From contig CAYVJG010000037.1 of assembly GCA_964451785.1 (NCBI GenBank), forward strand, positions 1-27,609: DNA of 27,609 bases. Direction: 5' to 3'. Below the pieces are notes generated by a model that made no database searches, was not told the origin of the DNA, and saw nothing but the letters and a program-made list of their open reading frames with translations. Made by a program: the position numbers and the translations under genes. Shown piece after piece: positions 8,190 to 15,342 of this stretch. Position 1 is the stretch's first letter, and each line of letters begins with the position of its first letter. This DNA is from JAJYSO01 sp964451785. Lineage in GTDB: Bacteria; Bacteroidota; Bacteroidia; Flavobacteriales; Flavobacteriaceae.

Positions 8190-9422
8190 ATGAACAAGGT
8201 TATCAAAAAAGCTACACAAGGCAGTCGACGTTTCGGATTGATCCGTTTGTGTATCTTTTTGTCTGGATTATCTGTTTTTGCACAATTGTATTTGTTCCAA
8301 CCTCTGTTACCCGAGGTGGCACATTTTTTTGGAACTTCACTAGGGAGTAGCTCCTTTTTAGTATCAGCATCAACTATTGGAATGGCTCTGGGTTTATTTT
8401 TCTTCACCTTTAAAGCCGATAATTTTTCGCGTAAAAAGGTGATGGTTTTTGCCTTGATGTCATCGGCAGTTTTGACTATTGTATCTGCTTACATTCAGAG
8501 CTTGCTAGTATTGGTGTTTATTGGCGTCTTAAAAGGTTTTATGGTTTCTGGAGTATCAGCAGTGGCCTTAGCTTATATTATGGAAGAAATCGAAGAAGTA
8601 CATACAGGTGCTGCAGTAGGATTTTATTTGAGTGGAAATATCATTGGCGGAATGAGTGGCCGTATTTTGGCCACATTGGTTGCCAGCCAATGGCAGTGGC
8701 AAATGGCCGTATTAGTGATAGGTATTGAAAGTTTGATTTTAGGTATTGCGTTTTGGAAGCTGTTTCCGGAGTCGCGCTTTTTTACGCCAATTAAACAGAG
8801 TTATCACATCAAAATTGACCGCATGAAAAGCTTCTTGAAAGATCTATATTTGATGTGTTTGTTTGTTATTGCAGCTTTGCTTATGGGTGTTTTTGTCAGT
8901 GTGTACAATTACATTTCGTTCCGATTAGATAATCCGCCATTCAATTTGAGTTCGTTTTATATCGCCTCAATATTTGTGATGTATCTCTTTGGGGTTTTAG
9001 GTACCATGTTAACCCACAAATTAACGATGCATTTTAAACCGGTGTACATTTTAGCCGGAGCGGCGTTATTGATGGGAGTAGGCGTTTTAACCTTGTTGTC
9101 TAACTTGATTTTTGGTATCGTTTTAGGCTTAGGCTTATTGACCATGACTTTCTTTATGGTGCACACAATGGCTAGTCAAATGGTAGCTAAGCACGCTGCA
9201 GAAGGACGTAGTTCAGCAACATCGTTATACTGGTTGTTTTATTATATCGGCTCAAGTGCTTTAGGAAGTGCCACGGGCTATTTGCTCAATGCCACCAATT
9301 GGCTTGATTTTATAGCAATTTTGGTAATAGCTATAGGTGTTGCCTTTGTACTGATTTTAAAAGTAGGTCAATTGACTGGTGTAAAATCAGTGGGGCGAGT
9401 ATGGCGTCATTCAATGAAATAA
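8190..9422 (+). CDS. MFS transporter, YnfM-like drug/metabolite exporter
   Basis: A 410-aa, strongly hydrophobic protein with about twelve predicted membrane segments belongs to the major facilitator superfamily. The first segment carries GLSVFAQLYLFQPLLPEVAHFF, and the loop after TM2 contains a variant of the MFS motif A (FKADNFSRKKVM), as in the YnfM-type efflux family. It is expected in the inner membrane, using the proton gradient. The substrate cannot be read from sequence. It is divergent from a LysR gene that probably regulates it, and is followed by a strong terminator. Confidence 0.88.
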   Translation: MNKVIKKATQGSRRFGLIRLCIFLSGLSVFAQLYLFQPLLPEVAHFFGTSLGSSSFLVSASTIGMALGLFFFTFKADNFSRKKVMVFALMSSAVLTIVSAYIQSLLVLVFIGVLKGFMVSGVSAVALAYIMEEIEEVHTGAAVGFYLSGNIIGGMSGRILATLVASQWQWQMAVLVIGIESLILGIAFWKLFPESRFFTPIKQSYHIKIDRMKSFLKDLYLMCLFVIAALLMGVFVSVYNYISFRLDNPPFNLSSFYIASIFVMYLFGVLGTMLTHKLTMHFKPVYILAGAALLMGVGVLTLLSNLIFGIVLGLGLLTMTFFMVHTMASQMVAKHAAEGRSSATSLYWLFYYIGSSALGSATGYLLNATNWLDFIAILVIAIGVAFVLILKVGQLTGVKSVGRVWRHSMK

Positions 9423-9504
9423 TCGCTTTAGAAAATGGGTTGTAAACAGGTGGAAAACTCTTTATAAGCAATTCATATACATACCATGCTGTTTTAACCT
9501 CTCT

Positions 9505-9532
9505 AACGGAGCTCAATTGGGCTCCGTTTTTA
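9505..9532 (+). terminator. Terminator after the MFS gene
   Basis: AACGGAGC (9505-9512) pairs with GCTCCGTT (9521-9528), with T residues continuing to 9531. This GC-rich 8-bp stem with a U-tail separates the MFS gene from norB. Confidence 0.85.
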
Positions 9533-9666
9533 GTTGTTTCTCTAGATTTAAGTCTTGATTTATCGTTTGGATTTAATCAACAACAGCCTATTCAAAACAT
9601 CGACTTAAATAGTAATTAGTATAATTTTAAAGTAATTTCATCAAAAGGTTAAATGTTATTTTTTAA

Positions 9667-9709
9667 TTAAAGACATTTTTGTCTTAAATAAAAGTACAGT
9701 CTATATTTG
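9667..9709 (+). promoter_or_regulatory. norB promoter (TTG-N20-TATATTTG) with overlapping palindrome
   Basis: A full Bacteroidota-type promoter is visible: TTG at 9679-9681, 20 bp, then TATATTTG at 9702-9709. The -33 element is embedded in an inverted repeat, AAAGACA-TTTT-TGTCTTAA (about 9669-9687), which is a good candidate operator. The remainder of the 9423-9736 gap also holds a 9-bp inverted pair ATTTAAGTC (9546-9554)/GACTTAAAT (9602-9610) and, nested within it, TTGATT (9555-9560)/AATCAA (9575-9580), which may be further regulator sites. Confidence 0.7.
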
Positions 9710-9736
9710 CGTTGTCAATCATTAAAAACAAACTTT

Positions 9737-11971
9737 ATGACACGTGAAAGAAAGCTTTGGCTTGCCTTCATCTTAGTAACAGGAATTTCCTTTGCTGCGC
9801 TGTTGTATTACGGCTATGAAATTTATCAAACGGCTCCGCCTTTACCCACTAAAGTGGTAGATACTTCGGGTAAAACCATTATGGGAGGTCAGGAAATTAA
9901 AGACGGGCAGAACGTCTGGCAGAGTATGGGTGGTCAGAATGTAGGATCCATTTGGGGACACGGCGCTTATGTGGCTCCTGATTGGACCGCCGATTATATC
10001 CATAGAGAGGCGTTGTTTATCCTTAATCATTGGGCTGAACAAGATTATAAACAGACCTATAAAGAATTGCCGCTCGAAGAACAGGCCGCTTTGCAAAGTC
10101 GCTTAAAAACAATGATTCGCGCTAATAATTACGACCCTGAAACCGGCGTCATTACCATATCGCCTGAACGCGTAGCGGCTTATAATTATTTATCAGATTA
10201 TTATCAGGGCTTGTTTATGGATGATCCTAAATTAGCTGAGTTGTGCGAAAAATATGCGATTCCAGAAAATAGTATAAAAGATGAAGCACGGATGCAAAAG
10301 ATGAATGGATTTTTCTTTTGGGCGTCATGGGCTTGTGTGACTAATCGCCCTGATGCTGATATCAGTTATACTCATAACTGGCCGCCTGAAGATTTGGTAG
10401 GCAATGTGGCTACCGGAAATTTGTTGGTGTGGACAGGGGTGAGCATCATTCTCTTACTGTTGGGTATAGGAATTATGATTTTCTATCACGTGCAAGAACG
10501 CGAAGAAAAACCGAATTCTCCAGAAGAAGATCCGCTTAAAAAACAAGTGATTACCCCGTCAATGCGCGCGGTTAAAAAATACATTTGGATTGTAGCATTC
10601 CTGGTGTTGGTGCAAATGACTTTAGGCGTTATTACAGCGCATTACGGCGTTGAAGGGCAGGGGTTTTACGGACTCGATTTGTCTAAAATATTACCGTATT
10701 CCGTGTCGAGATCTTGGCATGTGCAGCTGGGTATCTTATGGATTGCTACTGCCTGGTTAGCAACCGGACTTTACATTGCGCCTTCTTTATCGGGTAAAGA
10801 TCCTAAGTACCAAAAACTAGGCGTCAACGTGTTGTTTATTTGCTTATTGGTGATTGTTTTTGGATCAATGGCCGGTGAATGGATGGGGATTATGCAAGAA
10901 TTTGGTCTCGAAACAAACTTCTGGTTTGGTCACCAGGGTTATGAATACGTTGAGCTCGGTCGTTTTTGGCAATGGTTCTTATTTATTGGCTTGTTTGTAT
11001 GGCTGGCACTAATGGTGCGTCCATTGATTCCGGTGTTTAAAGAAAAGAAAGGTGAGAAAGGACTGTTGCGTATGTTTATCATCTCATCAGCTTCTATTGC
11101 TATTTTTTATGGCGCAGGCTTGATGTGGGGACGCCAAACTAACCTCGCTATTGCTGAATACTGGCGCTGGTGGGTAGTGCACCTTTGGGTAGAAGGTTTC
11201 TTTGAGGTGTTTGCTACCGTTGTTTCAGCCTTCTTGTTTGTGCGTTTAGGACTTATTCGCGATAAATCAGCCAGTAATGCAGTGTTGTTTTCTACCATTA
11301 TCTTTTTGTCTGGTGGTATTTTAGGCACTTTCCATCACCTGTATTTTAGTGGAACCCCAACTTCTGTATTGGCCGTTGGCGCGTCATTTAGTGCACTTGA
11401 GGTGGTGCCTCTAGTACTGATTGGTCATGAGGCTTATCAAAATTATAAATTGAGTAAAGTGACTCCTTGGCTTAAAAATTACAAATGGCCAATTTACTGC
11501 CTTGTTGCCATGGCTTTTTGGAATTTCTTTGGGGCCGGTATTTTAGGATTTATTATTAATCCGCCAATTGCCTTGTATTACATTCAAGGATTAAACACTA
11601 CTGCAGCTCATGCTCATGGTTCTCTTTTTGGAGTTTATGGTATTTTAGGTATTGGACTTATCTTGTTTGTACTGCGTGGATTGTACCACAATAAACAATG
11701 GAATAATAAGCTGTTGAGCTTTTCTTTTTGGAGCATCAATATCGGACTGATGCTCATGCTGATTTTGAGTTTGTTGCCTATGGGAATTTTCCAAGCTGTA
11801 GCTAGTGTTAATGAAGGCATGTGGTTTGCCCGTTCAGCCGAATTTTTAGCCCAGCCTTTAATGGGGACTTTAAAATGGCTTCGCGTTATTGGCGATACCA
11901 TTTTTGCTGCAGGATTGCTTGCTTTTGCGTGGTTTGTATTCGATTTGACTCGAAAGAAATTGCAACAGTAG
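9737..11971 (+). CDS. norB: Quinol-dependent nitric oxide reductase (qNOR), single subunit
   Basis: The enzyme reduces two NO to N2O with electrons from the quinol pool at the inner membrane. The 744-aa chain has the qNOR layout: TM1, a periplasmic N-terminal domain (about 30-220) that resembles cytochrome c without the CxxCH heme site, then a heme-copper-oxidase-like bundle. Expected metal ligands are seen: His328 (SRSWHVQLG) for low-spin heme, His482 and Glu486 (VVHLWVEGFFE), His533/His534 (TFHHLYFSG) for FeB, and His625/His627 (AAHAHGS) for the hemes. The frame is open from a TTG at 9707, but that lies inside the promoter -7 box, so the ATG at 9737 is the start. It stands alone without norC, norD or norQ, suggesting NO detoxification rather than a full denitrification cluster. 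Confidence 0.96.
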   Translation: MTRERKLWLAFILVTGISFAALLYYGYEIYQTAPPLPTKVVDTSGKTIMGGQEIKDGQNVWQSMGGQNVGSIWGHGAYVAPDWTADYIHREALFILNHWAEQDYKQTYKELPLEEQAALQSRLKTMIRANNYDPETGVITISPERVAAYNYLSDYYQGLFMDDPKLAELCEKYAIPENSIKDEARMQKMNGFFFWASWACVTNRPDADISYTHNWPPEDLVGNVATGNLLVWTGVSIILLLLGIGIMIFYHVQEREEKPNSPEEDPLKKQVITPSMRAVKKYIWIVAFLVLVQMTLGVITAHYGVEGQGFYGLDLSKILPYSVSRSWHVQLGILWIATAWLATGLYIAPSLSGKDPKYQKLGVNVLFICLLVIVFGSMAGEWMGIMQEFGLETNFWFGHQGYEYVELGRFWQWFLFIGLFVWLALMVRPLIPVFKEKKGEKGLLRMFIISSASIAIFYGAGLMWGRQTNLAIAEYWRWWVVHLWVEGFFEVFATVVSAFLFVRLGLIRDKSASNAVLFSTIIFLSGGILGTFHHLYFSGTPTSVLAVGASFSALEVVPLVLIGHEAYQNYKLSKVTPWLKNYKWPIYCLVAMAFWNFFGAGILGFIINPPIALYYIQGLNTTAAHAHGSLFGVYGILGIGLILFVLRGLYHNKQWNNKLLSFSFWSINIGLMLMLILSLLPMGIFQAVASVNEGMWFARSAEFLAQPLMGTLKWLRVIGDTIFAAGLLAFAWFVFDLTRKKLQQ

Positions 11972-11992
11972 TGTGAACTTATAATTTAGGGT

Positions 11993-12029
11993 GAAGTGAT
12001 TAAACTGTTTAATAAGAATAAATCACTTC
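11993..12029 (+). terminator. Hairpin after norB
   Basis: GAAGTGATT (11993-12001) pairs with AATCACTTC (12021-12029). No T-run follows, so it is a weak terminator or a 3'-end stabilising hairpin. Confidence 0.4.
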
Positions 12030-12038
12030 GGTATAAAA

Positions 12039-12069
12039 GAGGCCTTGTCAAATGGTTTGACAAGGCCTC
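12039..12069 (-). terminator. Strong hairpin, terminator for metE (minus strand)
   Basis: A perfect 14-bp stem, GAGGCCTTGTCAAA (12039-12052) with TTTGACAAGGCCTC (12056-12069), has a 3-nt loop. On the minus strand it is followed by TTTTAT, giving an intrinsic terminator for metE. On the plus strand there is no T-run, but it could still stop norB read-through. It lies beyond the repeat at 12083-12212 as seen from metE. Confidence 0.75.
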
Positions 12070-12082
12070 AACTGTTTCAGTT

Positions 12083-12212
12083 ATACCAATTAGAATTATT
12101 TTTTAGTCCGATTTAGAATATTTTTTGTAGGTATAATACCGTGGTTTATAAATTACTAGTACAATGAGACTACTGTCGAAATTGGACTATATAATTTGTC
12201 CATACGGTATTA
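12083..12212 (+). repeat. Intergenic palindromic repeat, copy 2 (full length)
   Basis: This is the reference copy of the three-copy element. A left module (12083 to about 12134) begins ATACC and ends GGTAT; after one A it is followed by a hairpin core from ATACCGTGG to CCATACGGTAT (about 12136-12210). The paired arms include AAATTA/TAATTT, TAGT/ACTA, CAAT/ATTG and GAC/GTC, with the apical loop TACT. The left module resembles the left arm of the core, and both resemble the reverse complement of the right arm (shared TAGTCC-ATTT-GA). It lies between the converging norB and metE genes, probably in the metE 3' untranslated region. No coding content. Confidence 0.9.
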
Positions 12213-12271
12213 ATCATTTTCCTCGTGTACAGATTTGTATTGACTGAAACTTATAATCTGCAGAAGATTGA

Positions 12272-14587
12272 TTAAGCTATGCTTACCGGTTTTTGTAAAG
12301 TGGCTCGGGCTACTTTTGCAGCGTCAACCATAGCGATTAAGGCGGCTTTGGTTTCTTCCCAATCGCGTGTTTTTAAGCCACAATCAGGGTTGACCCAGAG
12401 TTGATTTGCCGGAATGACCTTGCTCGCTTTTTCTAATAAATCTACCATCTCAGTTTTTGAAGGGACTCGGGGCGAATGAATGTCATAAACCCCTGGACCA
12501 ATGTCATTAGGATAATTGAAATCGGCAAAAGCTTGCAATAATTCCATTTGTGAACGTGAACATTCAATGGTGATGACATCGGCGTCCATTCGAGCTATAT
12601 CTTCAATGATGTCATTGAATTCTGAATAACACATGTGAGTGTGAATTTGTGTGCTGTCTTCAACTCCGGAAGCCGTTAACTTAAAGGCATCAATAGCCCA
12701 GTTGAGGTAATTTTTCCATTCGCTGTGGCGCAATGGTAGGCCTTCGCGAAGTGCTGGCTCATCGATTTGAATTAATCGAATGCCATTTTTCTCTAAGTCA
12801 ACTACTTCATCTCTGATGGCTAAAGCTATTTGACGGCAGGTTTCTGATCGCGGTTGGTCGTTGCGCACAAAAGACCATTGTAAAATGGTTACCGGACCGG
12901 TGAGCATGCCTTTAACAGGAGTAGAAGTTAGTGATTGAGCGTAAGCAGACCAGTAAACCGTCATCGGATGAGGTCGTGCAACATCGCCGTAAATAATAGG
13001 AGGTTTTACGCAGCGACTGCCGTAGCTTTGTACCCACCCGAATTGTGTGAAGGCAAATCCATCTAAGCGTTCACCAAAATACTCAACCATATCATTGCGT
13101 TCAAACTCGCCGTGAACAATAACATCTAGTCCGATTTCATCTTGCCAACGCACGCAATTTTCGGTTTCTTGTTTTAAAGCTTGATCGTATTGCTCAGCCG
13201 TAAAGATTCCTTTTTTGAATTTTGAACGCCACCTTCTCACCACTTTTGTCTGCGGAAACGAACCGATGGTAGTAGTAGGATAGGCCGGCAAGTTTAAGGC
13301 TTCTTGCTGCGTTTGTTTACGACTTTCAAATACACTTTTGCGTTCAGAATCTTCTGGTTTTACCGCGGTGAGACGTGCTTTTACATCCGAATTATGGATG
13401 CGTTCTGATTTTGTTTTAACCGCAATAGCCTCAGTGTTTTGGGCTAATTTTTCTTTAATATCTACGGTGATATCATCATTAGCTAAGGCTTTTAGTGTGA
13501 CGATTTCTTCTAATTTTTGCTTAGCAAAAGCTAACCATTTTTTGATGTCAGCATCTAATTTAACTTCTAAATCTAAATCACACGGACTGTGTAATAGTGA
13601 ACAAGAAGGAGCCACCCAGATACGGTCTTTGCCTAATTTAGCAATCGCTTGTTGTAGTGTTGTTAAAGCTTGTGTGTAATCGGTTTTCCAAATGTTACGT
13701 CCATCGACAACGCCTAAGGATAAGTTGAGAGACTCTGGAATAACATCTAAAACAGCATCTAATTGTTGAGGAGCACGCACTAAATCGATATGTAAACTGT
13801 CAATAGGAAGCTGTATTGCCGTATGTAAATTATCACCTAATCCTTCAAAATATGTTGCAACAAGAAGTTTAAGCTCAGGAAGTTCAGCGTGGATGGTTGC
13901 ATAAACCTTTTGGTAAAGCGCTTGTGTTTGCTCAGTAAGATCAAGCGCTAGGAAAGGCTCATCTAGCTGAAGATGCTCTACTCCGGCAGTTTTTAATGCT
14001 TTTAAAAGTTTAAGGTAAGCCGGCAAAAGTTGATCGATAAGCTCTAATTTATCAAAGCCTTCTTCTTTTTCTTTTCCTAATAATAAATAGGTGATAGGGC
14101 CAATTAAAACGGGTTTTACGCGTTCTTGTACCGTTTGTGCTTCTTTAAACTGCGCAATAATCTTATCGGCATTAACTGTAAAGATTTGGTCTTTTGTAAA
14201 TTCAGGAACCAAGTAGTGGTAGTTAGTGTCAAACCATTTGGTCATCTCAACAGCCGTAATGTCAAAACCGTTTTTTTGATAGCCTCTAGCCATGGCAAAA
14301 TACAGATCTAAGTCTGAAACGCCTTCCGCTTGTAAGGCTTTATAGCGTTCAGGAATAACACCTAAACTCCAACTCATGTCTAGCACGTGATCGTAATACG
14401 AAAAATCGTTGCTGGCTAGATAGTCTAGACCTGCTTGTTGTTGCAGTTGCCAATCGTTTTGACGTACTGTTTTACCGACAGCAAAAAGTTCGTCTTGGTT
14501 GATTTTTCCGGCCCAATACTGCTCAGTGGCCTTTTTTAATTCTCTGTGGCTACCAATACGCGGATAGCCTAAAAGATGTGTTTGCAT
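12272..14587 (-). CDS. metE: Cobalamin-independent methionine synthase
   Basis: The enzyme transfers a methyl group from 5-methyltetrahydropteroyl-triglutamate to homocysteine, the last step of methionine synthesis, without B12. The 771-aa length fits. The N-terminal barrel starts with GYPRIGSHRELKKA, and the C-terminal catalytic barrel starts near AYPTTTIGSFPQT. The zinc and homocysteine site is intact: His651 and Cys653 (HMC), Glu675 (ITIEC) and Cys736 (NPDCGLKTR), each ten residues later than in E. coli. The gene is preceded by a cobalamin riboswitch, so it should be switched off when B12 is available, which implies a B12-dependent MetH elsewhere. It is transcribed alone. Confidence 0.97.
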   Translation of the reverse strand: MQTHLLGYPRIGSHRELKKATEQYWAGKINQDELFAVGKTVRQNDWQLQQQAGLDYLASNDFSYYDHVLDMSWSLGVIPERYKALQAEGVSDLDLYFAMARGYQKNGFDITAVEMTKWFDTNYHYLVPEFTKDQIFTVNADKIIAQFKEAQTVQERVKPVLIGPITYLLLGKEKEEGFDKLELIDQLLPAYLKLLKALKTAGVEHLQLDEPFLALDLTEQTQALYQKVYATIHAELPELKLLVATYFEGLGDNLHTAIQLPIDSLHIDLVRAPQQLDAVLDVIPESLNLSLGVVDGRNIWKTDYTQALTTLQQAIAKLGKDRIWVAPSCSLLHSPCDLDLEVKLDADIKKWLAFAKQKLEEIVTLKALANDDITVDIKEKLAQNTEAIAVKTKSERIHNSDVKARLTAVKPEDSERKSVFESRKQTQQEALNLPAYPTTTIGSFPQTKVVRRWRSKFKKGIFTAEQYDQALKQETENCVRWQDEIGLDVIVHGEFERNDMVEYFGERLDGFAFTQFGWVQSYGSRCVKPPIIYGDVARPHPMTVYWSAYAQSLTSTPVKGMLTGPVTILQWSFVRNDQPRSETCRQIALAIRDEVVDLEKNGIRLIQIDEPALREGLPLRHSEWKNYLNWAIDAFKLTASGVEDSTQIHTHMCYSEFNDIIEDIARMDADVITIECSRSQMELLQAFADFNYPNDIGPGVYDIHSPRVPSKTEMVDLLEKASKVIPANQLWVNPDCGLKTRDWEETKAALIAMVDAAKVARATLQKPVSIA

Positions 14588-14727
14588 TGCTGTAAACTTT
14601 AATAATTAAACAATAATTAAAGCTCTTTTAAATGCTTCTCAACACCAGCGCAATAAGAAAAGAAAAGTATGATCCAAATCTAAAAATAGCTCACAATTTA
14701 ATGGGGTAGAATAACAAAAAATTAGTT

Positions 14728-14772
14728 TTAGGAGGCATCATGAGTAATCAATTGCTTTAATCGCGAAAGCAT
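14728..14772 (-). CDS. Possible leader mini-ORF in the metE 5' region
   Basis: A 14-codon frame (MLSRLKQLITHDAS) begins about a dozen bases after the 3' end of the cobalamin aptamer and ends roughly 140 nt before metE. It has no strong Shine-Dalgarno. It is listed because its start lies where the riboswitch would be expected to act; translation is unproven and chance is quite possible. Confidence 0.2.
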   Translation of the reverse strand: MLSRLKQLITHDAS

Positions 14773-14784
14773 TGTTCTTACAAA

Positions 14785-14950
14785 ATAGGCAGGTATCCTG
14801 GCTTATAACAATTTTATCGTCCTTCCCATTTTTTAATAGTGGACATTGTTGTGATAAAATCTTTTTGTTAGTTTACAGTTGCGCGACAGCTCGTGATTTG
14901 CACACGATTCCCTTTTTATTCACGTTAAGTAACACCTTATTTTGTTTGAT
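14785..14950 (-). promoter_or_regulatory. Cobalamin (B12) riboswitch controlling metE
   Basis: Read on the minus strand, the interval contains the B12-box core: AAGGGAATCGTGTGCAAATC, then GAGCTGTCGCGCAACTGTAA, and near the 3' end AGCCAGGATACCTGCC. These are the conserved cobalamin aptamer blocks in the right order and spacing. It lies in the metE 5' leader between a TATATTTG promoter box and the start codon, so cobalamin binding should repress MetE. About 185-195 nt separate the aptamer from the metE ATG. I see no GC-rich terminator there, so the expression platform is not obvious. Confidence 0.93.
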
Positions 14951-14979
14951 GAAGTATGGTAAAGAACTATTTCTTGAAA

Positions 14980-14987
14980 CAAATATA
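14980..14987 (-). promoter_or_regulatory. metE -7 promoter box (TATATTTG)
   Basis: CAAATATA on the plus strand gives an exact TAnnTTTG on the minus strand just before the riboswitch, so transcription would begin near 14973. A CAA at 15003-15005 is a weak -33 candidate, with a spacing of only 15 bp. Confidence 0.65.
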
Positions 14988-15257
14988 GAAAAATTATTTA
15001 TTCAATGTTAAAATAATAAATTAATTTATTTAAGGGATTTTGTAGACTTATTTACTGGTATGTAATCTGTTTTTAAGTTAAATAGAATTTATTGTTGTTT
15101 TATTTTAGTTAAATAATATAATAAAAGTGATTTGTAATTAAAGGCTATTTTATTTATTCTGTTCAAAGAAGCGTCTTAAATGAGTCTTAAACTGTTAATC
15201 TATCTGGATAATTAGAAAATGCTTAGGGTGGAATATGTAAATGCATTTTTGATTGCT

Positions 15258-15265
15258 TATTTTTG
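15258..15265 (+). promoter_or_regulatory. paaZ -7 promoter box (TATTTTTG)
   Basis: An exact TAnnTTTG match lies 78 bp before the paaZ ATG. Between this and the metE promoter (about 14,990-15,255) the DNA is very A/T-rich and I see no gene or clear operator. Confidence 0.5.
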
Positions 15266-15342
15266 TGAAAACACCAACTATAAAAATAGATAGGGCTAAA
15301 CTCTCTAAGTAAGAGTAACCTATTTTGAAAATCAGAATAACT

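Noticed and set aside
9707..9736. Upstream TTG start that would lengthen norB by 10 residues
   Set aside because: The TTG lies inside the TATATTTG promoter box, and the ATG at 9737 matches the qNOR N terminus.
13338..13679. 113-codon open frame on the plus strand within metE
   Set aside because: It is a shadow of the confident metE reading frame with no promoter, start signal or recognisable domain.
14730..14760. AGGAGG followed by ATG and six codons on the plus strand, in the metE leader
   Set aside because: A six-residue frame opposite a riboswitch leader, with no downstream gene to couple to; likely chance.
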